DNA of 64,000 nucleotides. It comes from Burkholderia ubonensis (GTDB lineage Bacteria > Pseudomonadota > Gammaproteobacteria > Burkholderiales > Burkholderiaceae). Shown here one piece after another: positions 16,901-26,010 of the stretch (positions are counted from its first letter, which is position 1; every line of letters starts with the position of its first letter). The notes under the pieces are model-generated. The model did no database searches. It saw only the letters and a program-made list of their open reading frames with translations, and was not told the DNA's origin. A program made the position numbers and the translations under genes. The stretch spans positions 2,122,652 to 2,186,651 of the forward strand of contig NZ_CP013422.1 in assembly GCF_001718695.1 (NCBI RefSeq). Reading direction: 5' to 3'.

Positions 16901-18130
16901 TCATAGGGTCGTGCACAGCGCGTTGTCAAGGCGGGATGCCTCGGGGGTCTCGTCGTCGAACGGCAGCCCGACGTAGTTCTCCGCGAGCGCCTGGGCGGCG
17001 GCCCGGGAACGCGTCACGTACTTGAGTTCGGCGAGCTTCAGGCGATTGACGAACGGCGTGTCGTCCTCGGACGGGTGCAGCATGTTCGTCATGAAGTAGG
17101 AGAAATGCTCGGCGCGCCAAATGCGGTCGAGGCAGGTTGCCGAATACGCGTCGAGCAGCGCCGCGCCGCCATCCCGGTAGCGCGCGCCGAGCGCGCGGGC
17201 CAGCGCGCGGACGTCGGCGACCGCGAGGTTCATCCCCTTCGCTCCGGTCGGCGGCACGATGTGCGCGGCGTCGCCGGCGAGGAAGAGGCGGCCGTACTGC
17301 ATCGTCTCCGACACGAAGCTGCGCATCGGCGTCACGCTTTTCTGCGTGATCCGGCCCTCGGACGGCGTCCAGCCCGTGTCGTTCGAGAAGCGCGTGTGCA
17401 GCTCGTCCCAGATCCGCGCGTCGGACCATTCGTCGACGTTCTCGTCCGGCCGGCATTGCAGGTAGAGGCGCGTGACGGCGGGCGAGCGCATCGAGAACAG
17501 CGCGAAGCCGCGCTCGTGATGCGCATAGACGAGCTCGTCGAGCGACGGCGCCGCGTCCGCGAGAATGCCGAGCCACGCATACGGGTACACGCGCTCGAAC
17601 GTACGCTGCCGTTCGGCGGGAATGGCCTGCCGCGCGATGCCGTGGAAGCCGTCGCAGCCGGCGATGTAGTCGCAGTCGATGCGGTCCGCGCGGCCGTCCG
17701 CATGCTTGAAGGTGACGTACGGCTTGTCGCCGTCGACGTCGTGCAGCGCGACGTCGCTCACCTCGAAGTGCATTGCATGGCCGTGCTCGACGCCGGCCGC
17801 GATCAGGTCGCGCACCACTTCGTGCTGGCTGTAGACGGTGATCGCGCGCCCGCCGGTCAGCCCGGTCAGGTCGATGCGGTGACGCTGGCCGCCGAACAGC
17901 AGCTCGATGCCGTGATGCTCGAGCCCTTCGCGGCGCATCCGGCTGCCGAGGCCGGCCGCATTCAGCGTGTCGACCGTGCCCTGCTCGAGCACGCCGGCGC
18001 GGATCCGGTTCTCGCAGTATTCGCGCGACCGCGCCTCGACGAGCACGGAATCGACGCCTTGCAGGCGCAGCAGATGGGAAAGCAGAAGGCCGGACGGGCC
18101 GGCGCCGATGATTGCGACCTGGGTGCGCAT
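16901..18130 (-). CDS. pobA: 4-hydroxybenzoate 3-monooxygenase
   Basis: 409 residues. FAD-dependent, NADPH-using hydroxylase that makes protocatechuate from 4-hydroxybenzoate. FAD-binding GAGPSG at residues 9-14, the CDGFHG (DG) motif near 160, and GDAAHIVPPTGAKGMN near 290. Length matches the family (about 394). Transcribed leftward towards pcaI, with 141 bases between its stop and the pcaI start; that gap holds the separate pca operator. Confidence 0.95.
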   Translation of the reverse strand: MRTQVAIIGAGPSGLLLSHLLRLQGVDSVLVEARSREYCENRIRAGVLEQGTVDTLNAAGLGSRMRREGLEHHGIELLFGGQRHRIDLTGLTGGRAITVYSQHEVVRDLIAAGVEHGHAMHFEVSDVALHDVDGDKPYVTFKHADGRADRIDCDYIAGCDGFHGIARQAIPAERQRTFERVYPYAWLGILADAAPSLDELVYAHHERGFALFSMRSPAVTRLYLQCRPDENVDEWSDARIWDELHTRFSNDTGWTPSEGRITQKSVTPMRSFVSETMQYGRLFLAGDAAHIVPPTGAKGMNLAVADVRALARALGARYRDGGAALLDAYSATCLDRIWRAEHFSYFMTNMLHPSEDDTPFVNRLKLAELKYVTRSRAAAQALAENYVGLPFDDETPEASRLDNALCTTL

Positions 18131-18148
18131 TGTTCGTCTCCTGTGTCG

Positions 18149-18180
18149 ACCCGAGTTGGCGCTTCAGCGCTTACTCGGGT
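18149..18180. promoter_or_regulatory. Nested inverted repeat in the pobA leader
   Basis: Outer arms ACCCGAGT (18149-18156) and ACTCGGGT (18173-18180), inner arms GCGCT and AGCGC separated by TC. It lies 19-50 bases upstream of the pobA ATG. It could form a stem in the pobA transcript leader or be a protein-binding palindrome. Confidence 0.5.
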
Positions 18181-18199
18181 CTCATGCAAAGCAACATTG

Positions 18200-18219
18200 A
18201 TTCGAATAGTGAAACGAAT
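18200..18219. promoter_or_regulatory. LysR-type box in the pobA/lysR divergent promoter
   Basis: ATTCG-N10-CGAAT, an interrupted dyad of the T-N11-A kind, in the 165-base gap between pobA and the divergent LysR gene. LysR regulators usually bind such sites in the shared promoter and activate the divergent gene, here pobA. Confidence 0.5.
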
Positions 18220-18295
18220 TTCAGCGCTTTCCCGACTATGCGGCAACGCGATTAAGGAGATAACTTGTATACGCCTCGCAAATAGTGGTGCTCTG

Positions 18296-19222
18296 ATGGA
18301 TGCGCTCGATCTGAACCTGATTCCCTACCTCGTCGCGCTCGACGACACCCGCAACGTGAGCCGCGCCGGCGACCAGCTCGGCGTCAGCCAGCCGCGCGTG
18401 AGCGCGGCGCTCGGCCGCCTGCGCGAATATTTCGGCGATCCGCTGTTCGTGCGCACGTCGCGCGGCATGGAGCCGACGCCGCGCGCGCTGGCGCTGCTGC
18501 CCGCCGCGCGCGACGCGCTCGCGCAGATCGAGCGCGGCCTCGTCGCGCCGCACGACTTCGATCCGGCGACGAGCACGCATACGTTCTCGATCGCGCTGTC
18601 GGACGTCGGCGAGATCGTGTTCCTGCCGAAGCTGCTGCAGGCGTTCGCAACGCGCGCGCCGCATGCGAACCTGCGCTCGGCGTCGCTGTCGCATGACGAA
18701 GTCGGGCGCGGCCTCGAAGCCGGTTCGCTCGATCTCGCGGTCGGCTACTTCCCCGATCTGGACGGCAACAACTTCTTCCAGCAGCGGCTCTTCACGCACC
18801 GCTTCGTGTGCCTGATGCGGCGCGGCCATCCGCTCGAACAGGCGCGGCCGTTCACGGTCGAGCAGTACCTCGCGTGCGGGCATGCGGTGGTGCGAGCGGA
18901 GGGACGCAGCCAGGAAGTGCTCGAGAAATATCTCGCGAAACAGCGGATGCATCGGCGCGCGGTGCTCGAGACGCCGCACTTCATGAGCCTGCCGTTCATC
19001 CTGAGCCGCACCGACCTGATCGCGACGGTGCCGCACGCGATCGGCTACGCATATGCGGCCGAGCACGCGTTCATCACGCCCGTCGAGCCGCCGCTCGCGC
19101 TGCCGCACTTCGACCTGAAGCAGCACTGGCATCGCAAGTTTCACAACGACCCGCGCACCGCGTGGCTGCGCGGCATCGTCGCGTCGCTGTTCAACGACGA
19201 GCAGGACGAGTGGCCGAAGTGA
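18296..19222 (+). CDS. LysR-type regulator divergent from pobA
   Basis: 308 residues from ATG 18296 (MDALDLNLIPYLVALDDTRN). HTH at about 5-65 (VSRAGDQLGVSQPRVSAALGRL), effector domain after residue 90. Divergent placement next to pobA suggests control of 4-hydroxybenzoate use. Bacteria use unrelated PobR families (AraC, IclR or LysR type) for this job, so a PobR role is plausible but not shown. Longer upstream frames are shadows over pobA. Confidence 0.88.
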   Translation: MDALDLNLIPYLVALDDTRNVSRAGDQLGVSQPRVSAALGRLREYFGDPLFVRTSRGMEPTPRALALLPAARDALAQIERGLVAPHDFDPATSTHTFSIALSDVGEIVFLPKLLQAFATRAPHANLRSASLSHDEVGRGLEAGSLDLAVGYFPDLDGNNFFQQRLFTHRFVCLMRRGHPLEQARPFTVEQYLACGHAVVRAEGRSQEVLEKYLAKQRMHRRAVLETPHFMSLPFILSRTDLIATVPHAIGYAYAAEHAFITPVEPPLALPHFDLKQHWHRKFHNDPRTAWLRGIVASLFNDEQDEWPK

Positions 19223-19325
19223 GCCGGCCGCGCGGTTGCCGCGCGACACACGACCGTCGAAAGCATGAAACAATGCTCCCCATCTCGCCGCCGCCGCAGG
19301 CGGCCATACTCGATGGAGCGAATAC

Positions 19326-19955
19326 ATGGGTAAGAAATCCTCGCGGCCCGAACCGGCCGCGTCCCGGCCGAGCCGTTCGGAGGCCGAGGCAGCCGTCCGC
19401 GTGCTGCTGCGCTGGGCCGGCGACGATCCGGCGCGCGAAGGCCTCGTCGACACGCCGGCGCGCGTCGTGCGCGCGTACGAGGAGTTCTTCTCCGGCTATG
19501 CGATCGAACCGCGCGACATCCTCGCGCGCACGTTCAGCGAGGTCGACGGCTACGACGAGATGATCGTGCTGAAGGACATCCGCTTCGAAAGCTACTGCGA
19601 GCATCACATGGTGCCGATCATCGGCCGCGCGCACGTCGCGTACCTGCCGAATCACCGCGTCGTCGGCATCTCGAAGCTCGCGCGGCTCGTCGACGCATTC
19701 GCGAAGCGTCTGCAGATCCAGGAAAAGATGACCGTGCAGATCGCCGACACGCTGTTCGACGTGCTGCAGCCGAAAGGCGTCGGCGTGATTCTCGAAGCCG
19801 CGCACCAGTGCATCTCGACGCGCGGCATCCACAAGCCGGGCGTCGAGATGGTCACGTCGCGCATGCTCGGCACGTTCCGCACCGATCCGTCGACGCGGCG
19901 CGAATTCCTGTCGATCGTCGCGAATCCTTCTTCCGTGAACCTGACGAATACGTAA
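19326..19955 (+). CDS. folE: GTP cyclohydrolase I
   Basis: 209 residues. Converts GTP to 7,8-dihydroneopterin triphosphate, first step of tetrahydrofolate and pterin synthesis. Zinc ligands visible as C91, H94 (YCEHHMVP) and C162 (HQCISTRG). Family motif [21 protein letters not shown] at 113-133. The N-terminal 15 residues are a polar extension. The stop is directly followed by the start of the SDR gene (19955/19956), so the two are translationally linked. Confidence 0.95.
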   Translation: MGKKSSRPEPAASRPSRSEAEAAVRVLLRWAGDDPAREGLVDTPARVVRAYEEFFSGYAIEPRDILARTFSEVDGYDEMIVLKDIRFESYCEHHMVPIIGRAHVAYLPNHRVVGISKLARLVDAFAKRLQIQEKMTVQIADTLFDVLQPKGVGVILEAAHQCISTRGIHKPGVEMVTSRMLGTFRTDPSTRREFLSIVANPSSVNLTNT

Positions 19956-20759
19956 ATGGAGCCTACGAAGCAGACGGCGGATGCGCCGGTGGTGCTCGTG
20001 ACCGGCGCGGCGCGCCGGGCGGGGCGCGCATTCGCCGAGTATTTCGCCGCGCAAGGCTACCGCACCGCGATCCACTTCGACCGCTCGGCCGACGCCGCGC
20101 ACGCGGCTGCCGACGCGATCGCCGAACGCGGGACGGACGCCGTGGCGCTGCAGGCGGACCTGTCGGACGCCGCGCAGGTGGCCGCGCTGATCGACGCGGT
20201 CTATGCGCGCTTCGGCCGCCTCGACGTGCTGGTCAACAACGCGTCGGTGTTCTGGCAGGACCACTTCCCGAGCTTCGACCTCGCCGCGCTCGACCAGGCG
20301 TGGGCCGTCAATTGCCGCGCGCCGATCCTGCTCACGCGCGCGTTCTACGAGCGGGCGCGCGCGGCGGGCGCGCAGGGCGTCGTCGTGAACGTGGTCGACC
20401 AGAAGATCAAGGAGAACTTTCATCGCGACCACTTCAGCTACACGGTCGCGAAGGCGGCGCTCGGCAACCTGACGCAGATGCTCGCGCTGTCGGCCGCGCC
20501 GGTGCTGCGCGTGAACGCGGTGTTTCCGGGCCTGATGCTGCCGAGCGACGACCAGACCCAGGCGGACTTCGAACACGCGAGCCGCGCGTCGACGCCGCTC
20601 GCGCGCATCGCGGGGCCGGGCGACGTCGCGCGCGCGATCCTGCTGCTGACCGGAGCCGCATACAACGGCGTGGATTTCGTCGTCGACGCGGGACAGAACC
20701 TGATCCGCGTCGATCAGGATGTGCTGTACAAGCACCGTTCGCCGTCAGGCAAGCGCTGA
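19956..20759 (+). CDS. folM: SDR, FolM-like dihydropteridine reductase
   Basis: 267 residues. SDR fold with TGAARRAGRAFAEYFAAQGY (cofactor loop with the Arg-rich TGAARR typical of pteridine reductases), NNASVFWQDHF in place of NNAG, and YTVAK as catalytic Tyr-x3-Lys. The NNAS and TGAARRxG patterns are those of FolM/PTR1, NADPH-dependent reductases of dihydromonapterin or dihydrofolate. Direct abutment to folE supports a pterin role. The symbol is by family, not proven. Confidence 0.8.
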   Translation: MEPTKQTADAPVVLVTGAARRAGRAFAEYFAAQGYRTAIHFDRSADAAHAAADAIAERGTDAVALQADLSDAAQVAALIDAVYARFGRLDVLVNNASVFWQDHFPSFDLAALDQAWAVNCRAPILLTRAFYERARAAGAQGVVVNVVDQKIKENFHRDHFSYTVAKAALGNLTQMLALSAAPVLRVNAVFPGLMLPSDDQTQADFEHASRASTPLARIAGPGDVARAILLLTGAAYNGVDFVVDAGQNLIRVDQDVLYKHRSPSGKR

Positions 20760-20773
20760 CGCGCGCGCCGCCG

Positions 20774-21694
20774 TTACGGCTTCTCCGTGCGGTCGCCCTC
20801 GCGCGCCTTGCTCTGCGCGACGCTCGTGCCGGGCGGCACGCTGTGCGTGAGCCACACGTTGCCGCCGATCACCGAGCCGCGGCCGATCGTCACGCGGCCG
20901 AGAATCGTCGCGCCCGCGTAGATCACCACGTCGTCCTCGACGATCGGGTGCCGGGCATTGCCCTTGACGAGCGTGCCGTCGCCGTCGGCCGGGAAGCTCT
21001 TCGCGCCGAGCGTGACGGCCTGGTACACGCGCACGCGCTCGCCGATGATCGCCGTCTCGCCGATCACAACGCCGGTGCCGTGGTCGATGAAGAAGCTCGG
21101 CCCGATCTGCGCGCCCGGGTGGATGTCGATGCCGGTGGCCGAATGCGCGATTTCATTGATGAAACGGGCGAGCAGCGGCACGCCGAGGCGATGCAGCGCA
21201 TGCGCGAGCCGGTGATGCATCATCGCCAGCACGCCCGGGTAGCACAGCAGGATTTCCGTGATGTGCTGCGCGGCCGGATCGCCCGCATACGCGGCCTGGA
21301 TGTCGCTGACGAGCAGCGCGCGAATCGCCGGCAGCTGCTTGCCGAACTTGCGCGCGATGTCGAACGCGCGTTCGTCGAGTTCCGCGGCCGGCGTATCCGC
21401 ATGCTCGGGCAGGAACGGCAGCGCGCGGCGGATCTGCTCGGACAGCACGCGCAGCGTGCTCTCCAGCGTATGGCCGACGTAATAGTCGACGGTCTCGTCG
21501 GTCAGGTCCGGCGCGCCGTAATGCGTCGGGAACATCGACGCGCGCAGGCCGGTCACGATCTTGCAGATCGCATCGCGGGACGGGAGTTCACGGATGCCGC
21601 GCGGATGGCGCGTGCGATGCAGTTCCTCGCGCGACTCGCGCAAACCGGCGACGATCTCTTCGAGGCCCCACTGACGGGCAGGCGATTTCGACAT
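20774..21694 (-). CDS. cysE: Serine O-acetyltransferase (EpsC-type CysE)
   Basis: 306 residues from ATG 21694 (MSKSPARQWGLEEIVAGLRE). Left-handed beta-helix acetyltransferase: HSATGIDIHPGAQIGPSFFIDHGTG with the catalytic His, then hexapeptide repeats (VVIGETAIIGERVRVYQ, VIYAGATILGRVTIGRGSVIGG). Makes O-acetylserine for cysteine synthesis. The long N-terminal helical domain (1-150) identifies the EpsC subgroup. The in-frame ATG at 21757 would add 21 hydrophobic residues of doubtful value. Confidence 0.9.
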   Translation of the reverse strand: MSKSPARQWGLEEIVAGLRESREELHRTRHPRGIRELPSRDAICKIVTGLRASMFPTHYGAPDLTDETVDYYVGHTLESTLRVLSEQIRRALPFLPEHADTPAAELDERAFDIARKFGKQLPAIRALLVSDIQAAYAGDPAAQHITEILLCYPGVLAMMHHRLAHALHRLGVPLLARFINEIAHSATGIDIHPGAQIGPSFFIDHGTGVVIGETAIIGERVRVYQAVTLGAKSFPADGDGTLVKGNARHPIVEDDVVIYAGATILGRVTIGRGSVIGGNVWLTHSVPPGTSVAQSKAREGDRTEKP

Positions 21695-21788
21695 ATGCAA
21701 AAAGCAGGCAGCCGGCGCTGCGCGCGCGGCCGCAAATAAAAGTGACGGGTCTGCCAAGATTACCGCGTTTTTCAGCCGGGGGCCGGTG

Positions 21789-22022
21789 TCAGATCGTGAC
21801 GCTGCTCGCGTCGATCCAGCGCACCGCCCAGTCGCGCGCGTGCGCGATCGCGGCGTCTGCGTCGTTGAACTGGAGCTCCGAAGGAAAGAATCGATTGGCG
21901 ACGAGCTCCCCGTCGCTCGATCGCGAGATCACGACATAGGGTTTGAACGAACCGTCGCCTGCGCGCGCGGGCGCGCAGTTCAACAGGTAACCGCGATGCG
22001 TGAAGGCAGTAGTCGCTTGCAT
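21789..22022 (-). CDS. Small hypothetical protein
   Basis: 77 residues (MQATTAFTHRGYLLNCAPAR). The pattern GYLLNCAPARAGDGSFKPYVVIS followed by DADAAIAHARDWAVRWID resembles short Burkholderia proteins that occur in many copies per genome; it is soluble, with beta-strand then helix character. No function is known to me. Confidence 0.7.
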   Translation of the reverse strand: MQATTAFTHRGYLLNCAPARAGDGSFKPYVVISRSSDGELVANRFFPSELQFNDADAAIAHARDWAVRWIDASSVTI

Positions 22023-22696
22023 GAGTCCGCCACCTCAAGTCCCTTGCATTCTTTTGTTCACGATCCGTCCGTAAGGGTGTTGCGGCGCCCTGGTCGGGGC
22101 GGAAGCGGCCATCCTGCGCCCCTGTCGCCGCTTCATCGGAAAAGAATCATACTCTGTAGAGGAGGCATCTTCTAGCTGAAATAAATCATGACAAATCAGC
22201 GCGCGCCGCACGGCTGCGGCGACCGCACGCGCGCCTTTTCCCGTCGCGTCCGGAACGGGACTTGCTTCGATTCGACACACTTCGCCGCGAGAAAAGCGTC
22301 GGCGCGAGCGCCCTTCCCGCACCGTCCGGCATCGAATTCAACGACGTCGACACGCCCGGCGGCGCCATCGGCAAGCCCCTCGCGTTTCAATCGAACGTTC
22401 GAAACGCTGCCTGTCGCCGCACACGCCCATCCAGCGCCGTGCCGACACATCCGGCAATATCGGCATCGTCCGTGAAGGACACCCCGCCCGCGCCGGTTTC
22501 GATGCACCGGAATTGATCGACGTCATATCCGCGCGAGATTATTGCGATTCAATGAACGCTGCGTACTCATGGGCGCGCGCCGCCCGGCACGACGCTGCAG
22601 AATCACGGCCGTTGGTTTACGCTGCCCCGCAGCCGTGCACGGTCGGCTCGGCCATCCGGCCGGCTTTCGTCGTTCAACCCGCATCTCGGAGAAACC
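22023..22696. other. Intergenic stretch, no gene recognised
   Basis: 674 bases between the small hypothetical gene and the universal stress protein. Short frames on both strands have no recognisable content. The right end must carry the usp promoter; TTGATCGACGTCAT at 22515-22528 has one good half of an FNR/ANR site (TTGAT-N4-ATCAA) and would fit control by the neighbouring FNR gene, but the second half is poor. Confidence 0.5.
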
Positions 22697-23164
22697 ATGT
22701 ACAAGCGTATTCTGGTTGCCGTCGACGGCAGCGATACCTCCCGCCACGCGTTCGATGCCGCGCTTGCGCTCGCGCAAGCACACGGCGCGCAGCTGCAGCC
22801 GTATTACGTCGTCGAGAACGCCGCGATCTACTACAACGTGCCCGGCTACGATCCTTCCGTGCTGCGCGACCAGTTGCTCGCCCAGGGCAACGCGCTCGCG
22901 GCGGAGTTCTCGAAGCAGATGGAGGCGGCCGGCGTGAAGGGCGCCACGCGGATCAACGAGGCATCGTCGCTGAACGACGTGTCGGCGCTGATCCTCGAAG
23001 GCGCGACCGCATTCGGCGCCGACCTGCTGGTGCTCGGCACGCATGGCCGTCGCGGCTTCCGCCGGCTCGTGCTCGGCAGCATCGCCGAGCAATGCGTGCG
23101 GCACGCGTCGCTGCCCGTGCTGCTGATTCCCGCCGCCGCGCACGCGGACGAACAGCACAGCTGA
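22697..23164 (+). CDS. Universal stress protein, UspA family
   Basis: 155 residues. Begins MYKRILVAVDGSDTSRHAFD, the usual first strand and loop, and carries the ATP-binding signature GTHGRRGFRRLVLGS near residue 115 followed by HASLPVLLIP. Such proteins protect cells in stress or low-oxygen states. It sits 126 bases upstream of an FNR-type regulator on the same strand, a pairing often seen in anaerobic-response clusters. Confidence 0.92.
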   Translation: MYKRILVAVDGSDTSRHAFDAALALAQAHGAQLQPYYVVENAAIYYNVPGYDPSVLRDQLLAQGNALAAEFSKQMEAAGVKGATRINEASSLNDVSALILEGATAFGADLLVLGTHGRRGFRRLVLGSIAEQCVRHASLPVLLIPAAAHADEQHS

Positions 23165-23290
23165 ACGATGCGCGCCCACCGCGTGCGACGTCCGTGGCAG
23201 GTGCGCGCCATCGCGACGTTTTGTCACCCGACCGCCACCAACTTGCGGTGGGACAATGATTCCGTCGATTCAACGCCGGAGAAACCGATC

Positions 23291-24037
23291 ATGTTGACGC
23301 CCGTCGCCACACGCCACGCCGCCACGACTCACACCGCCAGCTGGGCACCGCGCCAGGCTGCGCACTGCTCGTCGTGCGCGATGCGGCACCTGTGCATGCC
23401 GCAGGGCCTGGCGCCCGAAGCGCTCAGCCGCCTCGAGACGGTCATCTGCGCCGCGCGCGCGGTCAAGCGCGGCGAAGCGCTGTTCCGCGAAGGCGACGCC
23501 TTCGACAATCTGTACGCGGTGCGCTCGGGTTCGCTGAAGACCGTCGCGACGCGTCACGACGGCCGCGAGCAAGTCACCGGCCTGCATCTCGCGGGCGAGG
23601 CGCTCGGCCTCGACGGCATCTGCGACGACACGCACCCGCGCACCGCGGTCGCGCTCGAAGACAGCTCCGTCTGCGTGATTCCGTACAGCGCGCTCAAGTC
23701 GCTGTGCTCCGAAGCCGGCTCGATGCAGCTGCGCATGCACAAGCTGATGAGCGAGCAGATCGTGCGCGAAACGTCGCAGACGATGCTGCTCGGTTCGCTG
23801 AACGCCGAGGAGCGGGTCGCCGCGTTCCTGCTCGACGTGTCGTCGCGCTACCTGAAGCGCGGCTATTCGCCGACGGAATTCAACCTGCGGATGACCCGCG
23901 AGGACATCGGCAGCTACCTCGGCATGACGCTCGAAACGGTCAGCCGCACGCTGTCGAAATTCCAGAAGCGCGGCCTGATCGAAATGCACGGCCGCCTCGT
24001 GCACATCGTCGACTTCGACGGCCTGCGCCACGTGTGA
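23291..24037 (+). CDS. fnr: FNR-type oxygen-sensing Crp-family regulator
   Basis: 248 residues from ATG 23291 (MLTPVATRHAATTHTASWAP), with GGAGAAA ten bases upstream. N-terminal C26-x2-C29-x5-C35 and C111 (LDGICDDTH) match the four ligands of the oxygen-labile [4Fe-4S] cluster of FNR. cNMP-like barrel about 45-160, then a Crp HTH with RMTREDIGSYLGMTLETVSRTLSKFQKRG, whose E-TVSR recognition helix matches FNR specificity for TTGAT half-sites. It probably activates genes for low-oxygen growth, perhaps the neighbouring usp and the cioAB operon. Confidence 0.92.
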   Translation: MLTPVATRHAATTHTASWAPRQAAHCSSCAMRHLCMPQGLAPEALSRLETVICAARAVKRGEALFREGDAFDNLYAVRSGSLKTVATRHDGREQVTGLHLAGEALGLDGICDDTHPRTAVALEDSSVCVIPYSALKSLCSEAGSMQLRMHKLMSEQIVRETSQTMLLGSLNAEERVAAFLLDVSSRYLKRGYSPTEFNLRMTREDIGSYLGMTLETVSRTLSKFQKRGLIEMHGRLVHIVDFDGLRHV

Positions 24038-24103
24038 CCCGGAACCCGGCCGCGCGCACCGCGTGCGGCCGACCGCAACGCGCGACGCGTCACCGCTCGC
24101 GCA

Positions 24104-24997
24104 TCAATCGAGAAACAGCGCGGCCCGCGCCTTGAGCGCCGCGCTGAAATCGTCGAGCCAGCCGATCGACAGGCGCCAGCTCTGCCAGTACAGCTCGATG
24201 TCGACGGTGCGCCCCGCCGACATCTCGACGAGCTCCCCCGCCGCCAGCTGGCGCTCGATCATCCGGTCCGGACACATCCCCCATCCCAGCCCCGTTTCGC
24301 ACGCGCGCAGATAGCCCGCGACGTGCGGTATCCAGTGCTGCGGCGGATCGAGGTCCGCGCGCGTCACGCGCCGGATGAAGCGCGCCTGCAACCCGTCCTT
24401 CGGATTGAACATCACGCACGGCGCGCGGCGCAGCGCGTCGCGATTGATCCCCGCGCCGAAATAGCGCGCATGGAACGCCGGCGAACACACGGCGTGATAG
24501 CGGATGCGCCCGAGCCGCGTCGAGCGGCAGCCCTGGATCGGCTCGGCCTGCGCGGTCACCGCGCCCTGCACGCTGCCGTCGCGGATGCGCGCCGCGGTGT
24601 GGTCCTGATCGTCGATCACGAGATCGAGCAGCGTCTCGCGCTGCGCGCAGAACGGCGCCACCGCGTCGATGAACCACGTCGCGACGCTGTCGTCGTTGAC
24701 CGCGACGCGCAACGTCGGCCAGTCGGCCGCGAGCGCGCCCGGCAGCGCGGGCATCCGCCCGGACAGCTCCGCCTCGAGCAGCTGCACGCGCTCGGTATGG
24801 CGGCACAGCAGCGCGCCGGAGGTGGTCGCGACGCACGGCTGCCCGCGCTTCACGAGCACGCTGCCGACGCGCTCCTCGAGCAGTTTCACGCGCTGCGACA
24901 CCGCCGACGGCGTGACGTTCAGCTCCTTCGCCGCCCGTTCGAACGAACCGTGCCGGATCACCGCTGCGAGCGCGTCGAGCAATGCATAGTCGAGCAT
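24104..24997 (-). CDS. argP: ArgP/LysG-type LysR regulator
   Basis: 297 residues. LysR HTH (LDYALLDALAAVIRHGSFERAA, TPSAVSQRVKLLEERVG) and an ArgP-type effector domain. Divergent from a LysE/ArgO exporter, 100 bases away, the canonical arrangement in which ArgP/LysG senses lysine or arginine and activates the exporter. The gap contains AT-rich TTAATCACCATTAGCTGATT-like sequence around 25008-25030, the likely binding and promoter region. Confidence 0.9.
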   Translation of the reverse strand: MLDYALLDALAAVIRHGSFERAAKELNVTPSAVSQRVKLLEERVGSVLVKRGQPCVATTSGALLCRHTERVQLLEAELSGRMPALPGALAADWPTLRVAVNDDSVATWFIDAVAPFCAQRETLLDLVIDDQDHTAARIRDGSVQGAVTAQAEPIQGCRSTRLGRIRYHAVCSPAFHARYFGAGINRDALRRAPCVMFNPKDGLQARFIRRVTRADLDPPQHWIPHVAGYLRACETGLGWGMCPDRMIERQLAAGELVEMSAGRTVDIELYWQSWRLSIGWLDDFSAALKARAALFLD

Positions 24998-25097
24998 CAG
25001 ATTTCCTTAATCACCATTAGCTGATTTAGCTTTTCTTAGCCGGTCAGCCCTCGCAGACTAGCGTCACCCGATTCTTTCGTCTACTGCTGCCCCCATC

Positions 25098-25718
25098 ATG
25101 AACTGGCTCGCTTTTTCCCATGGCGCGGCGCTGTGCGCGTCGCTCATCGTCACCATCGGCGCGCAGAACGCGTTCGTGCTCCGTCAGGGCATCATGCGCT
25201 CGCACATCGGCAAGATCGTGCTGCTGTGCGCGCTGTCCGACATGATCCTGATCGGCGCGGGCGTCGGCGGCGCGTCGGTGCTCGTCGAACGCTATCCGAC
25301 GTTCGTCCATGCGGTGCTGTACGTCGGCCTCGCCTATCTCGCGTGGTTCGGCCTCAACGCGTTGCGGCGCGCGTTCAAGCCGGGGCACGCGACGCTCGAC
25401 GTGCGCGGCGACGGCGTCGCGCCGCCGCAGCAGAGCGGGCTCGCGGTCGTGCTGATGACGCTCGCGTTCACGTGGCTCAACCCGCACGTCTATCTCGACA
25501 CGTTCCTGCTGATCGGCACGGCCGGCGCGCGCGAGCCGGAAGGCGCGCGGCTCGCGTTCGCGGTCGGCGCGATGGCGACCAGCGTCGTGTGGTTCCTCGG
25601 CCTGGGGTACGGTGCGCGGCTGCTCGCGCCGTGGTTCCGCAAGGCGGTTGCGTGGCGCGTGCTCGACGGCGCGATCGGCAGCATGGTGCTGTTTCTGGCG
25701 GCCGTGCAACTGCGATAG
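25098..25718 (+). CDS. argO: LysE/ArgO-family basic amino-acid exporter
   Basis: 206 residues, about six membrane helices. LysE/ArgO signature LIVTIGAQNAFVLRQGIMRSH at residues 16-36 and FTWLNPHVYLDTFLLIG near 125. Exports arginine or lysine (and toxic analogues) from the cytosol. Paired with the divergent argP. It is the second exporter of the wider LysE superfamily in the window, but of the ArgO rather than the RhtB branch. Confidence 0.92.
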   Translation: MNWLAFSHGAALCASLIVTIGAQNAFVLRQGIMRSHIGKIVLLCALSDMILIGAGVGGASVLVERYPTFVHAVLYVGLAYLAWFGLNALRRAFKPGHATLDVRGDGVAPPQQSGLAVVLMTLAFTWLNPHVYLDTFLLIGTAGAREPEGARLAFAVGAMATSVVWFLGLGYGARLLAPWFRKAVAWRVLDGAIGSMVLFLAAVQLR

Positions 25719-26010
25719 CGAATGCTCGATCGGCCGCTGCGCGCCGGTGGCGGCTTGCCGGTTTTCGTATCGCCTCGGCCGGGCGCGGCGGCTGGCGTAT
25801 CTGCCGCAGCAGCAAGTATTGCGTCCATCGTGGACGGATCCTCCGCCATTCACCGCCATTTCTCCGTGTCGACGGCGCTGCACGCGCTGCACGTTCCGAG
25901 CCGATCAGCGAGAATGTTCGTGCGCCCCGCGACACCGACGCAGGCAGTTCGATCGTTCGCCATCGCGTCGGATTCGGTCCGGGCCCATCCCGCAGATTCC
26001 GGAGAACAGC

